Shown: positions 54,611 to 64,000 of the stretch, piece by piece
Layout: each line of letters starts with the position of its first letter
How positions within the stretch are numbered: the first letter of the stretch is position 1
From: Cyanoderma ruficeps
Lineage: Eukaryota > Chordata > Aves > Passeriformes > Timaliidae
Assembly (NCBI GenBank): GCA_008694505.1
Contig: VZDJ01007753.1
Span: 20,048,044 to 20,112,043, forward strand
Direction of reading: 5' to 3'
Length of the DNA stretch: 64,000 bases
Notes under the pieces: model-generated
What the model saw: only the letters and a program-made list of their open reading frames with translations
What the model was told of the DNA's origin: nothing
Databases searched by the model: none
Made by a program: the position numbers and the translations under genes

Positions 54611-55505
54611 CACAGAATCACGGAATGGTCAGGTTCGAAGAGATGACAGTGGGTTATCTGGTCATCCTAAAGCACATTGCACAGGATTGTATTCAGGAGG
54701 TTCTTGAATATCTCCAGTGAGGGAGACTCCACAACTTCCCTCGACAATCTTTCAGTGCTTAGTCACCCATACATGAAAGAAGTTCTTCTTCATGTTCAGG
54801 TGGAACTGCCTATGCATCAGTTTCTGCCCATTTCCTCTTGTCCTGCTGCTTGGCATCACCAAGAAGAGCCTGGATCCATTCTCTGATACCCTCCCTTCAA
54901 ATACTGACAGACACTGAGGAGGTCCCCTCTCAGCCATCTCTTCTTGAGGCTGAACAGGCCCAGCTCTCTCAGCCTTTCCCCAAAAGAGATGCTCTCTTGT
55001 TGCCCTTCACTGGACCTGCTCCAGGAGCTCCCTGTCTCTCTTGTCCTGAGGAGCCCAGAACTGGACACAGCACTCCAGGTGAGGCCTCACCAGGACTGAG
55101 TAGAGGGGCAGGATCCCCTCCCTCGACCTGCTGCCAATGCTGTTCCTAATGCAGCCCAGGATCCCATTGGCCTTCTTGGCCACAAGGACACACTGCTGGC
55201 TCAGGGACAGTTTGTTGTCCACCAGCACCCCCAGGTCCTTCCCCACAGAGCTGCTCCCCAGCAGCTCAGCCCTCAGTCTGTGCTGGTCCATGGGGTTATT
55301 CCTGCCCAGGTGCAGGAGCCTGCACTTGCTGTTGTTGATTTCAGACAGTTCTTGTCTGCCCATCTCTCCATCCTGCTGAGGTCCTTCTGCAGGGCTGCAC
55401 AGCCCTCTGGGGGATCAGCCACTCCTCCCAGCTTTGTGTCATCAGGGAACATTCTGAGGAGGCATCTTCCCTTTCATCCAAGTCATCTTTAAGTTAAACA
55501 ATTTC
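54611..55505 (-). mobile_element. CR1 LINE copy, longest and best preserved in the window
   Basis: About 890 bp of CR1 3' sequence on the minus strand, from the tail ('cacagaatcacggaatggtc' on the plus strand) through the ORF2 3' region to near 'gtgtcatcagggaacattct'. It retains a 118-codon open stretch of ORF2. It is 5'-truncated, as most CR1 copies are, and shows no target duplication, which is normal for this family. Confidence 0.93.
55007..55363 (-). pseudogene. CR1 ORF2 fragment (reverse transcriptase, C-terminal side)
   Basis: A 118-codon open stretch within the CR1 copy. It includes S-S-V-G-K-D-L-G-V-L-V-D-N-K-L and the later [17 protein letters not shown], hallmark motifs near the end of CR1-type reverse-transcriptase proteins. 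Endonuclease and catalytic RT domains are absent because of 5' truncation, so the fragment cannot be functional. Conservation of the frame suggests a more recent insertion than the other copies. Confidence 0.9.
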
Positions 55506-57124
55506 CAGAAAACAGGGAAGGATTATGAGGTTTGTTACAAAGTTTGTTCAGCAGTTCAATATTGCAGTGCCTAGTGATTACATCACACAGATTTAGAGCT
55601 GAAAATTACTCCTTAATATGAGCTTCTAAATACTTTTTAATTTCAAATATTCTTATGGCTCAAGTTTGTCAGTCACAAGCTGCTGTTTATAAAATCATAA
55701 AAATAAATTTAAATAAATATCAAATAAGGCCATTTCAAGAAGAAAAACACAGTTATGAAAGAAAAATTTGGAGGCAAGAATTGCTTTCTAATTCTGTCTT
55801 CAGTTCAAGGAAAGAGAAATCTTTTTCCTCCTATCCTGAAAAATTATCTCTGATGTGAAAGTGTGCTTGTGCTGAATGCACAATAGATGGAGAATCCTTT
55901 CAGAAAATATCAGGAGGAGACACAAAATTACCTGAAACTGAACTCCTCAAATAAGAAGCAAAACAATCTGTTAGATGCCAAGAAGTCTACATGCAGTCAG
56001 TAGTTCATTTGTCTTCTGTGCTTGTTGTTCAAGATACGAAAAATGGGATCTCTTCAACCATCACTTTCCACAGTACAAAAACAGATACAAAGCTAGAAGT
56101 ATTCTTAATTGCCACACAAGTGGGGGCTCTCCATCACTTATTACATCTTCAGAACTCAGACATAATGGGGTCGTATTTGAAACTCATTCTCATCCAAGTG
56201 TTTGACCTCACTACTTTTCATTTCTGTTATGAATACCTAGAAAAACTCCGACAAGGAAGTTTTGCCAAATTCTGTAATCCCAGGGTTTGACGGACTTAAT
56301 GCCTAGCATCTTTACCTCTCTGTTACATCATATAGTCCTGAATTGTGCTGCTGAGTCTGCCCCAGGCCCAGTGATCTTTGTGCCTTTTCAGTACGCACAG
56401 TTGTTCATCACATTCTAGTATCCTACAGGTTCACACCTAACTCCAGAACTGATTTATGTGCCATTTCAACAGCAAATACTCAATACCTCCTTTTTCCCCC
56501 CAATTATCAAGTTGCCTCTGCCTTAACATGATCACAGTTGCAATTCTCTTGCCAATGTTTCCAATTACTTTTGTTATAGGTAGTATGAGTTACATCTTGC
56601 TTTATGCACTACCATTATCAAGCTTGCTAATGAGTTGGACTAAGATTAGCACGCCTAGCCATCAAGTATCCAACAAATACTGTGTTACAGAGTCTGCTCC
56701 AGTCACATTTTCTCCCTCCTTCAGCCCATGTTCTTCTTCATGGTCCAATATGCTTTCTTTAAAATACATGTATACATGGTACAAGCCCATGGGTGCATAC
56801 AAGACTAGAATTAGCTGCAGTGCAGCACCTTTACATGTTAATAAGCAATCACACCTTCCATTGTGAAAAAGGAGTTTGGATAAATTCGAGGTTTGATCAG
56901 ATTTACAGAGTTTCATATTAACCTGGTAGCAGTCTATTTTGTAGTACTAGAAATAAGTTTACAGGAGAGATGCACCTTATAAAGGGGGAAATAGAATAGC
57001 ATGGCAATTTCGTTATGAGTACAGACTGAAAGAATCCTTTTGAAATATGTTTTGAAACTTTGGTTTGGAGGTGTTCGGCCTTTGGAACCTATGAAAGGAC
57101 AGCACACGGCAACAAGCAACCATT

Positions 57125-57598
57125 ATGGAGTCTGACATGTCTGATGGGCAAGTTTCTGTAGAATATTCTGTTCCTGACAAGCTCAGCAATGAAGCATAGA
57201 AATGACATCAAGTCGTACCCCTGCAGATGGCAGCAGTACTTCAAATTTCAGTGCCACAGCACTGGATATGGTAGAAGCTGAGTTAGATTCCCATAGTGAA
57301 GGTACTGTTGACTGTCAGACTCCTAAAGTGATGTTTTGCTGTTCCTCAGAAGGTTACTGATGATTTTTTCAGTTGGAAGAGGAAAATTTTAATATTTGCC
57401 AAGTAGCAGAAAGATGTTCTTGAGCCTTGTGGAATCAATCTTGGTTCCAAGCATAACCAGCTCTTACCCTGCTTTATCTCAAGTACTGCAGGTATTATTT
57501 TAAAACCAATTAAACCAATATTCTTCAAGCTAGCAACAGCATTTGACTTTGTTGGTTTGGAGGAGCATAGCACAGTAATAACAGCAATACTTCAATAG
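57125..57598 (+). pseudogene. Coding-like fragments in shifting frames, origin unknown
   Basis: Three consecutive open segments in two frames: 57125-57199 (24 residues, acidic and serine-rich), 57202-57360 (52 residues, serine/threonine-rich then acidic, containing ALDMVEAELDSHSEGTVDCQ) and 57413-57598 (61 residues). The composition looks more protein-like than the surroundings, and the frame changes would fit a decayed pseudogene. I recognise no family. Chance is a real alternative. Confidence 0.15.
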
Positions 57599-58619
57599 TA
57601 AATTCAGCTGTAGCCAGATGTTGCTAACAGAAATCCTTTCAGTGGCAGATAGCTAGCCCTAACAACTGCAGGATGAGGCAGGATGATCAAACAGACCAAG
57701 ATACCTCTTTATTCATAGTATACCAAAAAGGTTTGAAGTGCTATCATTCAGCCATCTGGAACTTTCTGTGCTCTGCATGGATCCTAAAGGGTTTAAATTT
57801 AGATGTAAACAACTCCCCGTCACACCCTCCTAGATTAATTGTTAACATTAAAACATTGACATTAAAGATTTTGTTAATGTGAATTAACATAAAAAGTTTT
57901 CAGTCAAAGCATCCAACTAATTGGGGTTTGAGTAATGTGAGAGGTTTGTGTAGAGCCACATCCTTATCTACTGCCAGCACAAGCACAGGGAAGACCAGCA
58001 GTACATACTGAGATATCACTTTAGGCAAGGTCAAACCAGATATCTACTCCCGTGTCTGTTGAGTTGTTCAGAAAGAAGGACAAGTAAAGAACTGCATTCT
58101 CCCTACAAATCTGACAAGCAGCTGCCCCAAAGCCCTCAATCTATATAAAATACTACTAGCTCAGCTCCACACCTGCAGCTTCCCAATCCAAACCTGAAAG
58201 TTCTGCTGAACATTCAAGCCTGAGAAAATGTCTAACTCCTAACATTCCTACTTCCCAGTGATTTGCAGAGACTTCACCTGGACAACATTGGCTCACCCAC
58301 AGGAGTCTGTCAGGCAGAGACCCAACATCCTTGTCCATGTGCCCACCCTGGCAGCCAATAATCTGAAAGATGCCCGCAAGTAAAAATAACACAAATTTCT
58401 GCAGCAGTTCTGGAGAACCAAGAACTCCTGTGTGAATTACCTGTAAGGCATGATGTGAAAAACATTTCAAATGACCTGAAGTTACTGATAGTTATCCATA
58501 TATACAAGCTTTCCAAGTCCCAGCAGCCTGTGAGGCCCATCTTGGCAACAACCACTTCATCCTCCTAAATTGCCATGGGCAGCTTTCATGGCTGTCTGTT
58601 GCATTTAGAGAAGAAAAGA

Positions 58620-58650
58620 CCGTTTCAGTTGGAAGGGACTACGGCAATAT
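58620..58650 (-). mobile_element. Possible short CR1 3' tail
   Basis: 'tttcagttggaagggactac' resembles the complement of the CR1 3' region just inside its tail. Only about 30 bp is recognisable. Confidence 0.3.
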
Positions 58651-58926
58651 TGGTTTTCATTCAGTTACAGATAATGAAGGCCCTGCAGAGCAGTACAAAA
58701 CAGAAGAAATTACAGTTTCAACGCTGCATCCCTGACAAAATATCCCTACTTATTTAGAATATGAAGCACTTTCCCTTCCTTTTTCCAGCTCTGCTGACAT
58801 CTTCAGCTTTTTATGATTACATAAGCTCTTCTTTCCTCTGTCTCTCATTTTTGTCCTTCTATCTTAGTGGAAATAATTCAATAAAATAAATAATTTATAT
58901 GTAATTATGACAGTAGATGATGATCT

Positions 58927-58950
58927 ATCTCATGATTAATCTCATGATTA
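58927..58950. repeat. Exact 2 x 12-bp tandem repeat
   Basis: The unit atctcatgatta is present twice without interruption, in AT-rich sequence. Two copies only. Confidence 0.85.
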
Positions 58951-61900
58951 GAGATAAATAATATTTCATCTGTAGTTTTTATTTCCTACATTTACCTCAT
59001 AATTTCTGCAGTTCCTAACTCTAAATTTTATGCTACAAACAATCCAGAAATATAATGAGCAATCAACGTCATGCAAGTAAATCTATTTAAGCTTACAGTT
59101 TGTTTCATAGGAGTTCCTCTAACTTTAAGGCAAGGATTAGGAATCAATTACATTTATTATTTTATTTCTATTCAAGATTTTGGCTTGTTTTTTCATCTAC
59201 CTCTGCTACCACTCGCAATGAGCTACTGTTTTCACAAATGCATTGCTTTATGTTACCTAGTGTCTTTTCATTTTAAGCACAAAGTCTTTGCACAGTAATC
59301 ACGATGGTGTGGCTGATCCTTGGTGGATAGTTGTTTATTTAAACAACATTACTAGGGTTTATGCCATTTCCCAGCTCAAATTAGAGGCAACACAAATGCA
59401 ATAACCAGAAAATCATTTAATAGCAGTTTAAGTAAAACATGGACTGCGAAGTCTGAACTTTAAATTGTTGTGTGCATTTCTGTAGGACAATTTCAAAATT
59501 GGATGGGAGGATTTCTTGGGTTTTTCAGAAGATTTGTATCTGAGGCTTTAAATTCTGCCCACTGCTAAGATCTGGTCGATAAACAAATAAGTAATTGCTA
59601 GCCTAGTTTAGACTCAGCAATTTTGTGTGCCATCTCCTACCCTTTACTATTTATAACATTGGTGGGTGCTTTGCAAGACTATGCTTCAATAGGAGGGGAA
59701 ACTGTCCCTATGAAGCCTTGGGATTCATCAAATGAAAGCTGCTATGTAAATTGCTACTGGTTTTCCTGTTTAATGTATTGTGAGTTGATGAAAGAAAACA
59801 AGAGAGTGATGGTTACCTCTCAACATAATGTAAAATTTGCCTTAGGTGGAGACACTATTTACTGAACACTTCTTTCACCCAAAGAGAAAAACTAATGATG
59901 GCATTTGCTGTTTTCATAACAACCCAGGAGAGCGCTGACTCTGACAGGCTGCTACTCCCAGATGGCTAAATAGCTAAGGAGAAGTAATGTGAGAAACAAC
60001 TCTGCTGAAAATAACTCCAGCCATCATCACTGAAGCACATGGACTCATTCCTGCCATAAGTCTGTTTCCCCTGCAGCAAAATCCCTCTTATTCCCCTCCC
60101 ATGGAGGTACTTTGTTGCCCAGGCCCCCTTTAGCATTGTCACTTCTGGTTTTTTTCCCTTATTTCACTGTGTAAATCACAGGACAAAGGGGAAGAGAGGA
60201 GCTGTCAAAACCAATGTGCCATTCTGCTGCTGAACTACTGAGCAAAGGGGATATTAATAAAAACCTGAAGCTTAGGTGTTCTGGGAATTGGATTCTAAGC
60301 TCTCTTTCTTATATATTTTCATTCTGGAAGTCAGTGAGAGAGAACGAGAACTACACTGTAGCCACCTACAGTGCTGGAAAGACAGGCAGAAAAAATATAA
60401 GATAAACAAAGTCAACAAAAACAATAACATTGGAAGCCTACCTGGGATTAGTAGTACAACCCAATGGAAGACCTCACCAACACACATCTGCAACAGTTGA
60501 CTCCAGGCAAACCCAGGTATTACCTACGTAGTCAGTCTGCAAGTATAGGACCAGATGAACCGCTGGTTATTTTGATAACTGGAAATTTACTATACATGGA
60601 CACTTGGATAGTGTAGTATTTGTTGGGGTAGCTGATAGGCTTATTGTTTCATAACCATCCAAACTTTAACATGCACTAAAGTTATTAGAACAAAAAGAAA
60701 AAGGGTTAATATCAATGAAGTGGCACCAGGGTGAAGCGCTAGGTTGAAAATTCCAGTAGGTGTTGGTGACCATCCAAAAAGCGTGTCCCACCATCAGTGT
60801 TCTCCATCTTTCTTCACCTGCTCCATCACACAATGTATTTCTTTTATGTTGTCAGGGACAAGAATCAAAAAGTCTTTTGTCCATTTTCTTGGGCTTGTTT
60901 CAGTAAACATCTCAGGTCCTCATGTTATGACAGTTTCTTTACCAGTGTGAGGTTCATACCAAGGGAAGGAGGCTGTAATCCTTGAATCAGAGTATAATTA
61001 GATTGGATATACTATCCATTTTTACAGCCCAATGAATATCGCATTTTGTAATATCTACAAATCCATAAGCACAAATATTAGAGAGATATTACTTGTATCT
61101 ACAGTAATATTATCTACAAACACAAAACCACGTGTGGTTCTCCTACAAGTACATCCTTTACCATTATGCACAAGTAAGTTTTTATTAGGATGAATCTAAA
61201 AATAACAAACATTTTGCTAAGTATCAAGACAAATGCCTTGAGCTTTAATGGAGCTACTTTCACTATTGAATCCTTTTTGCTCTCATACTATGCAAACTTT
61301 GACATAAATAGTCTTCCATCTAGTTCCATATCTTTGGGCCCATACTCCATGCTCCAGAGGACTGAGTATAGCTCCATTGTGCTTTAATCCTTATGCAATG
61401 ACCAAGTATATTTTATATACTGAAATATTGTGGATTGGTAACACAAAAACTGTGGCTGTGCTGCAGATGGGATCATAGGTAGAATTGTCTAGATACCACT
61501 GGGATTTGGATTTATTTTCAAACTGAATAATGTTATCCCAAAATATCTTCTGAATTTCAACAGTTAAGGTACCTTCTTCACCTTCCCTTGTGATTGGACC
61601 TGTCCTTGAGTGCATTCACAGTTGAGCTTGGATACAACCAAGAGCTAAAGAAACCTTGGTTTGAACTATGCTAAGTGCATCTGTGATAAATTAAGGCTAT
61701 TTTTCATTAATTCACTCCCACTGAGTTAATATGTTCATTAGAAACCACTGATTAGTTCCCAAAATCAAAAGGGAAGATTATAGAGGGTGTTTCAGTTTAT
61801 TTAGGCCACTAGTTATTGAGACAAGTTTGCTCATTAATACCTCATGGTCTATGTCATTTCAAACTCCCAATTCTTTTCCCAGGATGCCAGTCACATCCCT

Positions 61901-62060
61901 TCTGGTTTGCCTGGAAGATGGGAGGGCTTGTTTGTGCAACCATGCAGTCCATCCTGCATTGGAGGTTTTCAGGAGCAAGCTGGTTGAACTGTGGAAACAT
62001 TATTCTACATTAACAGCTCAACTTACTTGAGGGACCATGTTGGGTTGAATAACGGTTGCT

Positions 62061-62084
62061 GTTGACTCATATTTTTGAGTCAAC
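62061..62084. repeat. Inverted repeat with two AP-1-type motifs
   Basis: GTTGACTCA (62061-62069) and TGAGTCAAC (62076-62084) are exact reverse complements separated by TATTTT. Each arm contains the TRE/AP-1 consensus TGA(C/G)TCA. This could be a regulatory site or simply a hairpin; there is no supporting context. Confidence 0.75.
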
Positions 62085-63193
62085 AAATATTATAGACGTG
62101 AGGAGACAGTTCAATAGGAGCCTGAGTTCTTGGAGGCTGAATTGTTAAACATGGCTTTTCAACAAAAATTTCAAATTGAAGGCCCAAGCTCAAGAGTTGG
62201 GATCTGTCCAAAGACACATCACAAGCATTGGATGGGATATTTTCAAGGTATGCCAGCACTTAGGCTTAAAAGAGCAGGTATGTATGTTGTTTTTCCCTTC
62301 AGCATAGTTTACAATATTTATTTCCTCGACATAGCTTTCAACAATGCAACAACTGTTGTCAAGCATTTAGCATTACTTTGAATTAGGCATCCTATTGAGG
62401 TGATGTTGCCTTTCATTCCCTCTAGAGATGGGATGTGTTTGTTTTCACTCTTACAGTGATGATCAACTCTAGCTTACAAAAGAGGATGTTATATTGCAGG
62501 GCCATTGCAGATAAATTAGGCCAGGCATAGATATGTCTACAAGCACATGTTCCTCTACCCATGACCATATCAATTGTACATAAATTTCACAGTTTCTGTT
62601 CTACATTTAGGAAATCAAATCACGATTCTACACCCTGTTTTCCCCATAAACAAAATGCAAGCACATGGTGTGTAAAAGTAAAACTGTAACAGGATTTCTT
62701 ATTTCTTATTGCTACTTGATTTAGTAAAATCAGTGTCGTATGTTTTAATTTCAGTGGGTTGTTCATGAGTAGTCCCATTGATTGCTCTGCACCCTATTTT
62801 TATTTCTTCCCCAGGCATTGCTTAGAGCGCTGATATTTCAGAAATATCATGGTTGTCATGAGTTCCTTTTCCATCCCACTCACTTGTGAGTTATAATTAA
62901 TCTTCATGTACAACCACAACAGCAAGCTTCAGATTGGCCTTACTGTTGTGTGGAATGCCAACTCTTGCAGTATATTTAACATCAGCTTGGGTCTATTCAG
63001 TACCTTGATTATGAGCCAGGAGGAATTGCATTGTCACATTATGAATTGAATAATATAATAAATCCAGTCTATTGATTTTCTATCCTCAGAATTTAGGTTT
63101 CCAGATAACTATGCACAGCACAAATAGTATGACAGCCAAAACTAATGGCAGTACTCCCTGTAGACATTCAGGGTTGGTGTAGGCTGATCCAAT

Positions 63194-63790
63194 TGCCAGC
63201 ACCCATGAAGGACTCGCACTAAAAGTTTATGGAAGAACTCTCTTTATTAATAAAAAATTGTGATGGATAAAGATTTGAGGATAGTTAGTGGTAGTATCTG
63301 ACTTCAAAAACATATTCAAAGCAATACAGACAAGCTCTGATCCCCACTAGAAGTAACCAGCACACATAGATCATGGTTCTTATTCAATGGACACCCCTAT
63401 GGGCAAGAAGACAGGTCCAGTCTGTCAGCTGATCCCAGTAGTTACAATGGAGTCTTCCCTGAATTTTTCCTGTTCTCAACTTAGTGTTATACTACTTCTT
63501 TATGTCTAGGTGGACCTTGAGTGACTCTAGTCATATGTACATTTGTTACTGATTGGGGTAAAATTCTGTTGCTTCGCTGCTAAAAAGCCAATAAAATATA
63601 GAGCACATGTTCAGTGAGGGGTGAGTAACTTTGGGATGGAGGCCTGCGTTGGTATCACAATTAGGTTCTAATGAACCGAGTTCATCTGAGGAGAGCAATT
63701 TCTTCACAGCTGTTGGCTCAGCAGCAAGACATCTTGTCCTCTCTCCCCTGGCTGACAGGTGCTATGCAGTTCATGAGCTAGAAAGTACCA
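63194..63790 (-). mobile_element. Complete solo LTR with perfect 6-bp target duplication
   Basis: A 597-bp element. Read on the minus strand it begins TGGTACTTTC and ends GGGTGCTGGCA, giving TG...CA ends. It is flanked by the direct repeat tccaat (63188-63193 and 63791-63796). An AATAAA on the minus strand at about 63250 lies some 55 bp before the end, as expected for a short U5. No internal retroviral sequence is present, so this is a solo LTR. A 6-bp duplication is typical of ERVK-like (class II) elements, but I cannot name the family. It is a different element from the one at 9326. Confidence 0.8.
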
Positions 63791-63796
63791 TCCAAT

Positions 63797-64000
63797 TCCC
63801 TCCCTGCAAGGCTTTCTATAGAGCCTGGCCCGTGTCTCCACTTTGCTCCACCCTCCATTCTATCCCCCTTAGCAGGTGCTATAGTTGCAGACTGTGTGTG
63901 GGGGGAATCATTATGGGTTAGGTTTCAAGCATGCCAACCACTTTCCATACAGGGAGCATCAACTGTATTTGATCCTATAACTTTCATACCATTACAACTT
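63797..64000. other. Window end, no feature recognised
   Basis: About 200 bp of unremarkable sequence beyond the LTR target duplication. Confidence 0.6.

Larger units (their letters stand above)
55506..63187. other. GPHN 5' flank, no gene recognised
   Basis: AT-rich intergenic DNA. It contains a set of coding-like frames of unknown origin (57125-57598), a possible CR1 tail (58620-58650), a 2 x 12-bp tandem repeat (58927-58950) and an inverted repeat with AP-1-type motifs (62061-62084). No exon of a named gene was found. Confidence 0.55.

Noticed and set aside
56456..56866. 136-codon plus-strand open frame with a hydrophobic segment
   Set aside because: No homology recognised and no promoter or splice context; chance is sufficient.
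1..64000. CRISPR arrays, tRNA or rRNA genes, complete retroviral or LINE coding regions, FUT8 exons
   Set aside because: Looked for and not seen; no regularly spaced repeats, cloverleaf-like sequence or intact long coding frames.

Overview
The window looks like nuclear DNA of a bird, most likely a passerine. It is AT-rich and gene-poor. Its recognisable repeats are 5'-truncated CR1 LINEs, songbird-type solo endogenous-retrovirus LTRs and a few very old MIR-like SINE remnants. There are no bacterial-type operons, CRISPR arrays, or rRNA or tRNA genes. The lineage call rests on recognising repeat families from memory, not on a search.

One gene can be named. On the minus strand, at 23283-23346, there is a 64-nt coding exon that begins MASEGMILTNHDHQIRVGVL and ends in phase 1 at a GT donor. 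This is exon 1 of gephyrin (GPHN), the inhibitory-synapse scaffold and molybdenum-cofactor enzyme. It lies in a strong CpG island (about 22376-23530) with GC boxes, G-runs and a CCAAT box just upstream of the ATG. Positions 1-23282 are therefore the 5' part of the very long GPHN intron 1, and 23530-64000 is the 5' flank of the gene. In other vertebrates this flank is the gene-poor interval between GPHN and FUT8. I saw no FUT8 exon.

Intron side (1-23282): a complete solo LTR with a perfect 5-bp target duplication (9326-9959), a CR1 fragment abutting an old LTR 3' end (6620-6843), a SINE-like relic, low-complexity A/C tracts, a perfect 18-bp palindrome, and exon-like open frames with good splice signals that I regard as cryptic. 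Upstream side: a minus-strand CR1 about 130 bp beyond the CpG island, a poly-A tract running into a 36-base assembly gap (24570-24605), three more minus-strand CR1 copies (33432, 39183, 54611), MIR-like relics, and a second complete solo LTR with a perfect 6-bp target duplication (63194-63790). Several short inverted and tandem repeats are also present.

I found no convincing undescribed biological system. The best leads are the two cleanly bounded solo LTRs, the CR1 beside the GPHN promoter, a 274-nt exon-like open frame in intron 1 whose inclusion would shift the gephyrin frame, an inverted pair of AP-1 motifs at 62061-62084, and an unidentified run of coding-like frames at 57125-57598.
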